Made by a program: the position numbers and the translations under genes. Below are positions 15,566-27,747 of a DNA stretch of 64,000 nt, piece by piece. This stretch comes from Phycomyces nitens (Eukaryota > Mucoromycota > Mucoromycetes > Mucorales > Phycomycetaceae), in NCBI GenBank assembly GCA_022702545.1, contig JAHRBC010000003.1, forward strand, positions 2,976,001 through 3,040,000. Direction: 5' to 3'. Within the stretch, counting starts at the first letter, position 1. The number at the start of each line of letters is the position of its first letter. The notes below the pieces were generated by a model, which made no database searches, was not told the DNA's origin, and saw only the letters and a list, made by a program, of their open reading frames with translations.

Positions 15566-16500
15566 TATTTCCTGTGAACATTAGGATCTTTAGGATTAGT
15601 ACCCTCAAGTAGATATCTTTGTCGTTTTTCTATCACTTGGAAATGTTTTGGATAAGAGTTTGTTTCTTTGCCTCCTCAATAATGGCTGGGTGTTTAGATA
15701 ATAGCTCTTCTTTAGTTGACTCCCTACGTTCAGCAGCAGTAGTATGGTCAGAATGGACACATGTTGAGTCCTTGGTGACGTGGTCTACCTCATCACAGCC
15801 ATGATATCTCATTATAAGCTAGTATTGGGAAGGGCATTGGGCCTTGAAGAGACCATTTTTGCAGCAGTATCGACAATAGAAAGACAATGTTTTCGACTTT
15901 AAATTCTTCAAAGGTACCAGATATGTTGACCTCCATTATAATTAAGATGAATCAAATATTATGACGAGATTTATTAATAAAAAAAAAGGCTTGTTAATGC
16001 TGTGATACACCCGAATACGAGCAACTTTGCTAAATGCAAGAGAAGCCTTCTCTATCGGAGATTGAAGCTCTGTGGCTGTGAGGCACAGGGGGGAATGTGA
16101 CAGAATTGTTCTTCGAAATCCCCGGGGGATCCCAAGATCGTTTCGGTTTTAACAACGATTTCACTGGTTATAACTTTGAGTTGGCTTTGCTCAGTGTCTA
16201 GAAGTACTTTAGCAAAAAAAAAAAAGATCTCTAGTTTTAGAGAGTTTAATGATCAGGTCCATTGTGTCTGGGAATTGAGATAAAATGTCAAATTCATGAT
16301 CATTAAATATCTTTCAAGGATCAAAAAAGTACATATTTTTGGTTGAGAGGGCATACCCAAATGGAAGCATCATAGTTTTGAATGACCAATGATTCATATT
16401 CTGGTGCAGTTTTTATTACTAGTTGTTTCCACCAAAGTCCATTGCGTTTTGGTGTACAATGATATCAGTAGCCGACATTGCTATATTCAAGGCAACAACG
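15566..16500 (-). pseudogene. decayed coding relic of unknown family
   Basis: On the minus strand several stretches read like protein without low-complexity bias, but stops and frame changes interrupt them. From upstream to downstream: APEYESLVIQNYDASIW (near 16.4 kb), LDTEQSQLKVITSEIVVK with GSPGDFEEQFCHIPPCA (about 16.08-16.21 kb), TAAERRESTKEELLSKHPA (about 15.64-15.80 kb) and RQRYLLEGTNPKDPNVHRK (about 15.57-15.63 kb). I do not recognise the family. A dead transposon or a lost gene are both possible. The limits are approximate. Confidence 0.3.
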
Positions 16501-17529
16501 TCCTATATATTGGCATCATAACCACTATTATTATTGTTTTTTGTGAATAATTTGGTTGTGGAGAAAGGTACGTTGGGTTGCAGGACATGCATTGCAAGTA
16601 TGCCAATCGAGTTGCTGCATAGATACAAGATATTGTCCATTTGTAAAAGATTAATTGATGTTTATTTATTGACTTTATGATGGATTTTTGAATTTCTATT
16701 TCATCAAGAAATCTAAAGTGCCTTTGTCTATTCACCGAGAGTCAATTAACGCTAGTTTTATTCTCTCTTGTTACAGTCAATGTCTCTGTTATCAAACAGA
16801 AAACGGATAATTCCCTATTGAATAGCAGGAAATATGTATAAGCGAAAGAATCAATAACGATCCTAGATATATATATATATTAAAAAAAATCACAATTGTC
16901 TCTTTTAATCGTTTTACACATTATATTTTGATTTTGGAGTCAAGAATATTGGACATATACTTTCCCTCTGTTTAAGCAAAAGGACTCAATTGATTCATTT
17001 ACTATCAAAACCTCTCAAAAACACATCCCATATATTCATAGCATTGTCAAAAAAAAAAGAGAGAGAGAGTCCGAAGAAACATCAGACATTAAGTGATACA
17101 AAACGTAGCATACCTTACGGCCTTATGTCCTGGCAGCCGATTTTCGACATGAATCTCATCTCCCAATGTCTCTAAACCAACCCACGAGTAGCTAAACTAG
17201 ATACGATACCTCTAGTACGTGAACTGTATTGAATATACCTAGTAATATTGCCCATTAAAACCGATATGAACAAAAAGAATAAAAGTAATCTGATCAATGA
17301 GTTCAATTGGATTCGGTAGGCGATCAAAACAATTGTGAGCTGAAAGATAAAATATCTATTGCCCTCAATTCAATTGATATTTGTATCTTGCAAAAGGTGT
17401 GGTAAAGAAGTTGATCAAAAGACATGCACACAGACCTTTGTCCTCTAAAAGAATATTTGAGCATCACTGATGTTGCACCATCCATTAAAAAACTGTATTT
17501 AACCCGTCACATATGGTACTTTGTCTAAA

Positions 17530-17536
17530 TGAGTCA
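17530..17536 (+). promoter_or_regulatory. GCN4/Cpc1-type TGAGTCA element upstream of TRP2
   Basis: A perfect TGAGTCA palindrome (bZIP GCN4/CPC1 site) lies 88 bp before the TRP2 start codon. Amino-acid biosynthesis genes in fungi are commonly controlled through this site by general amino-acid control. A single 7-mer could be chance, but gene identity and position fit. Confidence 0.6.
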
Positions 17537-17624
17537 CATTTCATACAGCGACTCTTGATGGGCCAAACCTGGTGCAAAGAAAGCTGAACTTGGCTTATTC
17601 TTCTTATACACTCTATCTCATACC

Positions 17625-19392
17625 ATGGCCTTTACATTAAAACCTACTCTCGAAGAAGTCCAGGCAATTATTGCCTCTGGACAAGGAAACACCATCCCAA
17701 TCTATGCTGAACTCGAAGCAGACTTTCTGACACCCGTGTCTGCCTATCTCAAGGTTGCTGACAAGTGCGAGTATTCATTCCTGCTTGAGTCTGTCGAAGG
17801 AGGAGAAAACATTGGACGTTACTCATTTATTGGAGCTGGTAAGTAACACCAACCCATAAATCATTTTTTTGTCATAAAACTTATATCCATCAAAGATCCC
17901 TACAAACTCATCAAGGTTGGTCCTAATGAGGCTGTCAAGGGAGATCCTCTTTTGGCTATTGAGAAAGAATTGGAACCTATTAAATACGTCAAAGTACCCG
18001 GTCTTCCTGGATTTACTGGTAAGATTTGGTGGGGAAGAATATAGTTTTGTAAAGGTGACAAGATGCTTAATATCTCAATATGCGCATGTGTTTTAGGTGG
18101 TGCGGTAGGATATATTGGCTTTGAATGCTTTGAATACTTTGAGCCTAGCGTAAAGGGAAAGCTTGACGACCCACTCGCCATTCCTGATGCCATGTTTATG
18201 ATGTGCGATACACTCGTGGTGTTTGATCGTGTCCGTCATATCGTCAATGTCGTATCTCACTATAGAAGCGACACTACTGATCCCGAACTTATTCGCCGTG
18301 AATACATGAAGGCCTCTGAAGAGATCGAATGTACCTTGAGCCTTTTAAACGAGGAACACATTCCTACTGTTCCTCAAGGTCCTGTCGTTCTTGGCAATAA
18401 AGCCACATCCAACGTTGGAAAAGACGGATACATGAACTTTGTTTCCACATTGAAGCATCATATCAAGGAAGGCGATATTTTCCAGGCCGTCCCTAGTCAG
18501 CGTTTGGCACGTCCTACTTCTGTCCACCCCTTCAACGTATATCGCCATTTAAGATCTCTCAACCCTTCACCATATATGTTCTATGTGACCCTTAAAGACT
18601 TTACTCTCGTCGGTGCTTCTCCTGAGATGTTGACCAAGGTACAGGACCGTGTGGCATATACACATCCTATCGCAGGTACCCGTAAGAGAGGAAAAAATTC
18701 AGAAGAAGACAAGGCATTGGCCGATGATCTTCTCAAGGACCCCAAAGAAAGAGCTGAGCATGTTATGTTGGTGGATCTGGGTCGTAATGACATTAATCGT
18801 GTCTGTCAACCGGCATCTGTCAAGGTGGATAAGCTTATGGAGATTGAATACTATTCCCATGTTATGCACATCGTTTCTAATGTATCGGGCGTCTTGAGAG
18901 AGGACAAGACACCATTCGATGCATTCCGTGCCATATTCCCTGCCGGAACAGTTTCTGGTGCCCCAAAGATCAAGGCTGTTGGCCTTATCCGTGAGCTGGA
19001 GAAGGAAAAGAGAGGAATATACGCAGGGTAAGTTCAAACAGATTGGTTTTCGAATATATATATACATATATTTATTTATTAAATGCTCGTGTTATTTGAT
19101 AGATCTGTGGGTCACTTTGATTACTCTGGTGATCTTGACACATGTATCGCTATTCGTACAATGGTATTCAAAAACGACGTTGCATATCTCCAGGGTAAGT
19201 ACTTGGAACCATGAAAATTGATAATATTTCTCATTCAATCTTGTTATAAATCAAGCTGGTGGAGGCATTGTTTGCGACTCTGTCGAAGAAGATGAATATC
19301 AGGAGACGATGAACAAGATGGGATCCAATCTTGCCACTATTGAACAATGTGAACAAAAGATCTACAAGATCCAACAAGCAACCAAAAAGTAA
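17625..19392 (+). CDS. TRP2: anthranilate synthase component I (TrpE type)
   Basis: First committed step of tryptophan synthesis: chorismate plus ammonia to anthranilate, partnered by a separate glutamine amidotransferase subunit (none is fused here). Five exons (17625-17838, 17896-18018, 18097-19027, 19103-19194, 19256-19392) give 498 aa. The feedback Trp-binding motif LLES is at residues about 53-56. The chorismate-binding half carries IAGTRKRGKN, LVDLGRNDINRV, HVMHIVSNVSG, FPAGTVSGAPK and GGGIVCDS. All introns are GT-AG. A TGAGTCA site lies upstream. Convergent with HID1, with 372 bp between stops. Confidence 0.96.
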
Positions 19393-19764
19393 ACAAAAAG
19401 GAGGAATTCTTTTCTAATGCCCACTTTGGACTTTTTTCTCTTTGAGACGAAAAGGTGTACGTACGTGTGTAAAAATAATATTTGTAAATGTGCTTATTTG
19501 TCAACAGGGGAATTCATTTCCATAAAAAAATCCATAAAAAAATCCTTGTATTTCCTGAATTCTCAAGAGATTGATGTATAATGAGTCTAATCAACATGGT
19601 ATCGATCTTGAATGTCTTTTTTGGCTGTGAGATAAACCAGAAAATAAAGCGTAATTTATGATGGGAAATATAAAAGATATTGGAATTGTCTTGCTTAATT
19701 GTTTGAATTCTTGATAAACATAAATGTGTATGGCTTTAAAGTATTTGTATTGTATAACAATAGA
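19393..19764. other. shared 3' flank of TRP2 and HID1
   Basis: 372 bp between two convergent stop codons, with AATAAAA-type polyadenylation-like sites. No other feature seen. Confidence 0.5.
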
Positions 19765-22700
19765 TTACTGAGTCAATGGAGAAAGAGGTTCATTCTGAGA
19801 GGTTTCTTGTTGTTTGATCTGGAACAACTTTACAGAAGTTCCGTTCCATGGTCCATGGTTAGCGATTGAAGATACATAGGCTTGTCCCCAAAGCATACTT
19901 CTAAACCAAATAACAAGAGACTCATTCCACTGAAAGTTATGCATCGAAAGAGGTTGTGCTGGAGGGAGAATCCCGCTTAGAGATTGATGGCGCAAAAAGT
20001 CGAGGATTTGCTGGTCAGAAGTAAGTGATTGAGTTGTGCACATTGCTTCTACTTGGGGCACAAGGTAGTCCAATGTGACCAGTATTGTCTTTAGAGGAAG
20101 CTTTTCATGCCAGTTCTCCACCTGTATCCATACACACAGTCAGATATCGGTAGCATTGCACACGATAGATGACCTACCCATTCTTCTGTCGGTGTAAACC
20201 CATTCTTTGCACCTGGCATAAGGCTTGCGGTAGACACCACAGAGGATAGACTTCCCTGTCGGAAGCCATGGGAAGATATGCTTCCCTCGCTGGCCCTTTG
20301 AGAAAGAGGGTTTTCTGGTCTTTTGCCTCTTACTTTTTCAGAAACGTGTTCTTGCCCTGGTTCACCCAAGATATGGGCATTGGAAGTAATCTCTTGTCCT
20401 GAAATATCACTGCCAGTCTCTGAGAGTGGACTTTCCAATGTTAATCCACCGGGGGAAGGAGGTAAGGGTGAGTGTGGAGCTGTTATGATATGCTGAGGAC
20501 GCATCGACCCTTCTTTGGACAGGCGAGAGCGCTCAATTTCTTCAAGAGCACTTTCCAGACTCATATCACGTAGTTTTTCAAACTTTGCATGGTTACGGAC
20601 AATGGCATAAATGAAACAGGGATTGTCTTTTTTTGTTCAAAGCATGTTTGTTAATTATTATTATTATTAATTTTGGTGATACTTGTTATGTGGGTACATA
20701 CCTGCAAACCGATATTGAATAATGTTATTAAACGCCTTCAAGAGATACCCAACCAAACGATGGTTGGATTCGTCTGCCAATAGGAACCCAGGTGCTGATA
20801 TCGATCCAAACAGAGCTGAAAGTTTACTGGCAGAGGCCGTCGACAGATTCTTGATATAAGGTGATATGTTGGTAATCGTGAGCACCAATGCTGGATAGAG
20901 CGTCGACAGTAAACCTCTCGAGGTAGCAATCAGTGTAAATATAGACTATAGAATTTGTTAAAAAGGGTATATGGTTATTATGTAGACTCACGATCAATAA
21001 AAAGTCGGTATAAGATCCATTAAAGTATGGTATCCGTATCCCAACAGGTAGAGAGCCAGGATTCTCAAATGGCTTGTCAAGCTTTGTGCCAAACATGGGA
21101 ACCGAAGATAGAGTCTGGAGAATAAATGCGCCCATGCGTACAAGACCAACTTGGGCTAAGCACAGCAAATATAACGTTAGTCCAAAGTGTATTATTTGTA
21201 TTTTTTCGAAATAAAGATGTCTTTCCTGGGTTCAGCTTGTTCTCCATGCAATGGTAAATCAGAACAACCACCAGGTCAAGAGAGCGCTCGGTGTCAATCA
21301 AATAGGTCCTAAATCTCTGCTCATGTATGTTTAAAAGGTGGACAGTTATACAAGGAACTCACCGTATTTGTTTCTATCAATTTCCAGCAAAGCATCATCA
21401 TCTCCACATTGCACTTGATACGTTTATTTTTACTAGGAAAGTAACTAGTGGTGGCCTATGTTTTTGGGATTAATATTGTTAAATGGCCAATAAACCAAGC
21501 CCTATTGATCAATTTACCTGCATTGGGTGGCTAAGTATCCTATAGATTCCATCAATGAGGAACTGAAAGTCCTGGGCTCTATGGAGTTTGGAAAGATAAT
21601 GTCTAAAGAGATTATCAGAAGTATCCATATTCTCTTCCCTCTCATTATTCTCTTCTTTTTCTTCGTTTGGGGTCTGGTTAATTCCAGCCTCTGTCTGTTT
21701 AGAAGAAGATCCAAACTGTTGTTCAAGTCGTAAGGACTGGACAGATCTGGGCGAACGATAGTCTAATATGACCAAGAGTGTCCTTAGACACGTAGAAACA
21801 AGCTGTTCTCGAGTATCTGTAAACATGACATGATTGTATGGAACGCCCCAACCCAAAGGATTGTATTTGCAGGAAGTATTTAGCAAACTGCACAGTAAGG
21901 CAAGAACCACCTTTCGCTCCATCTTTGTTACAGTGAACCGAAGCCAAGGATCTTCCTTTGTGGTGATCTGAGTTGGAGAGAGATACATTGACTTTGATAA
22001 AAGGACCATGAGGAGCCTGAGGGCTTCGTTTCTGTTGGTGTCATTGTCTCGGAAGGAGCCGATGGGAGTCGAGGACCCAACACCGGTCTCCCAGATAACA
22101 TAGTTTACATGAGACTCTGATGTTGCCATCGATGGTGGTAAAGAGAAACCAGCAAGGAATAGACATCGAATAGCCACTTTGGGAACCCATTGATGAGCAA
22201 AAAGAACAAGCAAAAGATCACTTTTTTTTTAAAGAGAGGCTCTTACAGGTTATCATAACTTCTCCTCTAGGAGGTTCAATGTCTTGGCGAACCTTGTCTT
22301 CTTGCTTTCAAGGAAGAGGGATCGCTCTTTATTCAGAATCTATTTTGATGAGCACGGCTTGCTTACCTTGTCTTGACTACTGCTTGACACAAGTCTTTTC
22401 ACAGTTCGCGGAGTCCAAAAAAAAGACGTCTCCCACTCTCCGCATTCAGGGCTTTCGAATACGTATGGCATAATGCGAGTCAAGACTCTACAACAATTCA
22501 AGAGACGGAGAGTGCTGTGCTGTGTAGAGGGAAACACCTGTGCGTGTATAATCTCATCCATTTGGCAGATAACCTAATTATTATTATTTTTTTGCATTCT
22601 TTAGCAGAATCCCATATCGCTTCCAGCCATCTGTAGCCTCAATGTTTATAATATACAATCTGTATATAATCAATTACCTTGTCGATCAATGTCTCCAGAT

Positions 22701-23015
22701 TCTCTCTCGCAGTGTCTCTTGCTCTACGAATGTCAGATTGACCGACAAGCGAAAACACATCATCCGTAGATTCTGGAAGTGTCCAGAACTATATGATCCT
22801 GTCAACATCCTTTGGCTGGCCTGGTTGTGATTTCACTCACGAGTGTCCAATAATCATCTGCATCAACAGGAATGTTCTATGATCGCACCGAAATAAAGGT
22901 CCGTCAACGTCGTTCCGGCCGAAATCCTCAACATGTAGCTGGCATTACGTACTCTTTCCTCAAACAAACGGAATACACCTTTTCGAAACGCTAACTTGCT
23001 GTCGGTTGCTCCCAT
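19765..23015 (-). CDS. HID1: HID1-family Golgi/vesicle trafficking protein
   Basis: Peripheral Golgi-associated protein of the HID1/Ftp105/Ecm30 family, implicated in vesicle sorting. Twelve minus-strand exons (22953-23015, 22841-22876, 22678-22788, 22367-22573, 22247-22304, 21518-22176, 21363-21455, 21226-21316, 20992-21155, 20702-20945, 20178-20626, 19765-20121) give 843 aa. The start MGATDSKLAFRK is the family N terminus (Gly2 is a likely myristoylation site). Other marks: NPLGWGVPYNHVMFTD near the middle, ITNISPYIKNLS and AFNNIIQY, a Ser/Pro-rich variable insert, and the conserved C-terminal W-x2-KLPLKTI..VPQVE. Intron 8 (21156-21225) has a GA donor but a good CTAAC branch site. The exon 5/6 junction uses an acceptor inside a longer open stretch. 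Confidence 0.92.
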
Positions 23016-24240
23016 GACTGTAGGGAATCCAAGAACAAGATCAATGTCTTTTCTGGATTTTGTGTAGGATTTATCCAGATGACGTAACGAAACTCAATTA
23101 GTTGTAAGCTGTTCTATTTACACCTTTAGTTTATGACGCAAACGGACATATTTCCGGAAGAGGATAAACAAGAGAGCAGATGAATTGATAGATTAGAACA
23201 GCCGGCTTTTGGATAAGCCCACTAATACCATTAGAAACAAAGGGCCAGTTGGGTCCCCAAGATGCTGGCTAGTTTGCCCTGGAAATATACTTGGAACTTG
23301 AACAAGTCTATACCCTACATTAAAGAGATCTTCATATTCATACCCATCAGAGTACAGCCAATGAAAGACTCTGCACTCCGATGTCTTGCCAAACTTTAGT
23401 CCAAAAACAAACCGATTGTCCCAAAGCCTTTTTAGCCACAATAAAGCATCATATTTTCATTAGGAAGCCTCCAATTGCTGGCTGCTCTATTGTGTCTTGA
23501 TGGTTGCAAAAGGAATATGTTTGGGTCCATGTGGAGGTGCCTGTTTAGTGATTTCTGTCAATAGATTGTCTATTTACAAACAAGAACACCTATTTGTTAA
23601 TTTTCTTTTGCCAAGCCCCATATTAATAAATATCATATATATATTTTACAAGCCTTGGGATTCTACAGAGTTTGACAGAGGGCGTATTATTTACTTTATT
23701 TTTTTTATGGGATTGATTGGTTTGGATCTATTAACCGCTTTGCCTAAATTACACCCACAATACATGTCCTAGGAATAGAGAGAGGGAGAAAATATGATGA
23801 AAATTTAAACAATAAAAAAAGTGGGGGGCTATGGCCAGTATCCAGAGTCCAAGCAAAGGACACAGCCATTATGGGGTTGCACCATAATACAGTGTCTCTG
23901 CTTGAGATTGAGACGATGCTAGTTTATTTTTTTGGACAAACAAAAAAAGTGAATTGGGACACAAAAGAATAATATTTGGTCAAGGGGATTTATAAAGGTA
24001 CTGGCAGAGCAAGTTAATCGATTATAAGATCACAGTCAATTAAGCCTGTCTTTTTTCTTTTGATAATCATACAATATATATATATATATGAAGAGCATCT
24101 TCAGCAGTATATTTTACACTATTTATTTTTTATTTAAATATTTAGTTACTAGATATGTGAGGAACAAGGTAAGGCTTAAAAGGCGATAGTATGCATGTCG
24201 TACGTATTTAATAAGCTTTATACATATTGTCTTGTTTAGT
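23016..24240. other. intergenic spacer
   Basis: About 1.2 kb upstream of HID1. An 82-codon minus-strand ORF at 23193-23441 (with FGKTSECRVFHWLYSDGYE) looks less random than its surroundings but matches nothing I know and may be a fragment of a dead gene. The rest is AT-rich, with an ATATATAT run near 24078-24091. Confidence 0.4.
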
Positions 24241-25560
24241 TAAAGTTAGATGTCAGGACCGTAACAAACCCGGACATCATACAAAAAGAAGTAGTCAATG
24301 TGAACATTTTGAGCCATCATCGACTTATGGTAAATACATATACTTATTATGTACATAATATAGTTGGTACAAAGCATAAAAGACCTATAAAATATGAAAA
24401 GAAGGAGACAAAAAAGCAAAAAAATACTGATATCAATACGTTTGTGGAGGGACCCCGGTCTGGCCAGATAAACTTATGGAAGTTTGCAGCAATGAAAAGC
24501 CAGCTATTGAAAAGGTCTGTACCGATTTGGTGCCAGCATACGTGCCTAAGCCTGTAACGATTGTAAGCCTATCTGCCTCTCCTGGGGCGTATATTTCCAT
24601 GTTGTCTAGAATTATGGGAAAGAAAGAACGAATACAACAAGAGGCACAGCGGAAACAAAAAGAAAAAATACCAATACTTCCACGCTTGTTTTCATCATGT
24701 CCTGTGCCTTCACTGAAGTGGAGGTTCACAACGCTAAACCCCAACTCTATTTCAGCTTTTGCTGGTATAAGGCTCCCAGCCACGTACAAAGGCAAATATG
24801 AAATGTTCAACAAGATATTTGATTTCAAGAGACTCTGACTAAGAAGGTAAGATTCTTGACAACTTGTGCCATATCTAGTACATAAAAACTCTTACTAACC
24901 AAGCTCTTGGGCATAGTGGCTTCCAAGACCTAAAGGATCCAAACAAAAAGACAAAGTTTGCTTTCTCAAACGTAATCAGAACCGATGACTACACCATTGA
25001 TGTTATCGTTAATAAAAGTTCACAAACCAGTACAGAAGACATCGCTCATTAATTTTAGTAAACGGCGGTAGAAAATATAAAGAGGTTGCAAACACTGATA
25101 GGAACAAGCAAATGATACAAGAAAGTACAAGGTAGGTTCATAAATTACCTAGATTATAATCATCGTATATATATATTCACATTTTGTTTTATTAGAAGAG
25201 CAAACAGATACTGGGAGCCAGAAAAGATCGACCAGACTAAAAACAAACTATCAATAATCTCATTTAGTTAAGATCAAGAGTCTTGGATCAAGCTTTGTTG
25301 GTGTTCTTTGGCGACAACTCAAGTGTAGACAGATATCTGGCGACCTTTTGCTCGTTTATGTGGATGAATTCCGAATCTCAAAGGTACGAAATGTCAAATC
25401 AATTTTGATTTGTTATTTAATGATTTTGAACTGAAATGCCTCGCACAGAAGCCTACGTTGGGTTGAATAGCGTTCTTGCTTGCCAATGATTTGAAAAATA
25501 TCTACAAGGTTTCAAGCAACATAATCAGCGGCCACTGTCGCCCTCAAGCATTCTGCAGAA
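24240..25560 (+). pseudogene. degenerate ORF, possible Fanzor/TnpB-like relic
   Basis: A run of plus-strand frame fragments with stops, ordered as in an eukaryotic TnpB-like (Fanzor) protein. First comes a helical piece ending ILSHHRLMVNTYTYY. A Lys-rich segment leads to PRLFSSCPVPSLKWRF (about 24.7 kb). Then FSNVIRTDDYTIDVI (where Fanzors show a tDGyS-type RuvC motif), SGDLLLVYVDEFRISK (the vDEyrTSk motif before a zinc finger) and GLNSVLACQ with FEKYLQ after it (a vLxC..C..y.QRD-like end, degraded). Family assignment is from remembered motif order only. It is certainly not functional as read. A TC1 or other transposase relic is the alternative. Confidence 0.38.
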
Positions 25561-26608
25561 GCAATTAATGCTTTTGTTTTCACCACATCGCCGTAACAGA
25601 CATGGTTTCTCTTTTGGAGATTCATATTTTTACATGTAGTCTGCACAATCATATCCTTTTGTCTCAAAACCATCTCTTTTGTGGCTAGAAATTAATTTTG
25701 ATTCGTCCAGAAAAAACCAAACATCGTTTCAATCTCGAGCAGAAACACTGTAGGCCTATTCATCAGATTTAAAAGTCAGTCAAATCATCCCCATTGTACC
25801 TTTTCAGCCTCTAATATTCTCTCTGCAGACTAGACCTAGGCACATTTACTGGTTATTGATCAAAAGATATAAAATATCTTTTAGAATCTGCAACCAAATG
25901 CCCTCTATTCGGTCAATGACTCCTTTTTTTTTATCTCATAATAACCAAGTACTTTTGCAATTGTAGCTTGGGCTAATCCAAGCCAACAATTGCTATAAAA
26001 AATGTTTAATTATTATTTTGTAATCCGACAGAATCTTTATGAATGTGGTTTGTTCTTTAAAGATGGTTTTTTATTGACATCTTTATATATCAAGTTCAAG
26101 GAACATTTAATATTTTCTTTGAAACATTTATAAACAGCTAATTAAAGAATAAAATGACCATGAAGATGCCCATTTTGATTTCATATGGACACTAAACCAC
26201 AACTTGGCTCTGAATTGGCCTTTAACTCAAGAGGATCAAACGGAGCGCCAAACCTTTGATTCTTTACTCAATTAATCGGGCATATTATTGTAGTTGTAGT
26301 GGTAATCGTGCACTTGCAATTCTATCATTGACCCCAGAAGAAACCTCTCAATCACCAGTCTCCGTTAGCCGTTTGCACAGTGCTTTGTAAATGGTGTCTA
26401 TGATACTTGGTACATCACACTATAATAATATTTTTAAAAAATAAATGAAAAATAAATCATAATTCTGTAATCAATCAGAATGATAGATAAAAGATATACT
26501 TTTTTTTGTTTGAAATATACACACACATACATATATATATATAAATATATATTTATAAAAATAATAAATACATACAGTTTTTCTCATCTTTCATATCCTC
26601 AATTCATA
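25561..26608. other. intergenic spacer
   Basis: About 1 kb of AT-rich sequence before the homeodomain gene, with an ATATATAT tract at about 26530-26560. No intact gene or RNA feature seen. Confidence 0.5.
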
Positions 26609-27568
26609 ATGAATTCTGCAACCAATAATACTGTCGCTTTAGCTGAAAAACTTAGCACTATAGCCAAGCGTCGTCCCAGAACAACACCTGAGCAATCCCG
26701 CATCTTGAATAGCCATTTTGCCCGTAACCCTGTCCCAAGCAAGAATGAAATAAAACTTATTGCCAGAGAAGTCCGAATAAAGCCAAGAAGTACTCATTTT
26801 TGGTATAAAAAAGCAAAGGCACTTTTATAAACACATCATATTTTTGTTTAAAAATGTAGCTAGATCTGTACATAAAGAGATGTTGTCTAGTCGGGAGTTT
26901 CTTTTTTTTTTAGAAAAAATAATAATATAAGTGGGTACCAAGATTGGTTTATTTACACTGTTGTCTCTTTCTTTTATATATATATATATATATTCCTTGT
27001 ATTCACAAGCAGGTATCAGAATAAGAGAGCCTCAGTCAAAAGAGAAGCACGAAAAGCCAAAGAAAAAACCCAAGACGAAAGTATGCCAAAGACCAAGAGA
27101 ACCAGACGTGATCCAAGTCAGGTCCAGCAAAATTTGATTGCTTATCAACAAAAAAAACATGGCCAATCCAACACTTCTGATCATGGCAAAGAAGACAAGG
27201 AAAAGAAAAAGGTTACATTCTACTCACCAACAGTGGCTCTGTACCAAAAGCGTGCCTTGAAGTTGCCTGAAATGACTTCAAATACACCAATGTCTGTGCA
27301 GCAGTATAGTCCATACGCATCTCAACCTCGTCTTCCTCCCCTGTCTTCCTTACTTGCCTATCAATCGCGGCTTCCTATCCCAAGCCCTAGTTCTGGCCAA
27401 GGCTCTGTGATGGGAGTATCTGACCTGACGAGCCAATTGCCTAGAGTAAACATGCAACAACAACCTGTAGACTTTTGTGCACCTGTCATGGTCCCTTTCT
27501 TCTTTTACCACGCTGATTTTGGTATTGAAGTTAGCATGTGTCAGCTCCAGCAACAACGCAATGAATAA
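26609..27568 (+). CDS. homeodomain transcription factor
   Basis: DNA-binding regulator with a single homeodomain near the N terminus. Two exons (26609-26802, 27013-27568) give 249 aa. The homeodomain runs from about residue 20 (RRPRTTPEQSRILNSHF, helix 1) through NPVPSKNEIKLIAREV (helix 2) to IKPRSTHFWYQNKRASVKRE (recognition helix, with W48, N51 and R53 conserved and Tyr for Phe49). A basic segment follows (KTKRTRRDPSQVQQN), then a Ser/Pro/Gln-rich tail. The intron splits the Trp codon of the recognition helix. Its donor GTATAA is weak. If retained, translation stops after FWYKKAKALL and yields 73 residues lacking N51. The target genes are unknown. Confidence 0.85.
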
Positions 27569-27747
27569 CTGATTTAATATGTCTTGGCTAGCTTAGCTAA
27601 ATCATTACTTCCTATGCACTTATATTAGCAAGTATTGATCAATAAATAAATATTAATATATCAAAAATGCACAAGCAGCAAGGTTTGATAAAACAGTAAA
27701 AGATCATCAGATTTGACAGTGTCAATAGGCTTTTTGTTTTCTACAAG

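Larger units (their letters stand above)
15143..17624. other. long spacer with decayed sequence
   Basis: About 2.5 kb without an intact gene. The part from about 15.57 to 16.5 kb contains fragments that look coding on the minus strand (annotated separately). The remainder is AT-rich with short homopolymers and one AT repeat (16868-16881). The last 200 bp should be the TRP2 promoter. Confidence 0.5.

Noticed and set aside
22221..22246. A 26-nt GT...AAAG intron in HID1 (minus strand) giving DLLLVLFAHQW
   Set aside because: Too short to splice and it disturbs the family alignment. The intron 22177-22246 ending CCCAAAG restores PRGEVMIT-LAIRCLFLAGF, as in HID1 homologues.
24433..24828. 131-codon minus-strand ORF over the Fanzor-like relic
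   Set aside because: The plus strand gives the motif-like sequence; the minus ORF has no recognisable features.
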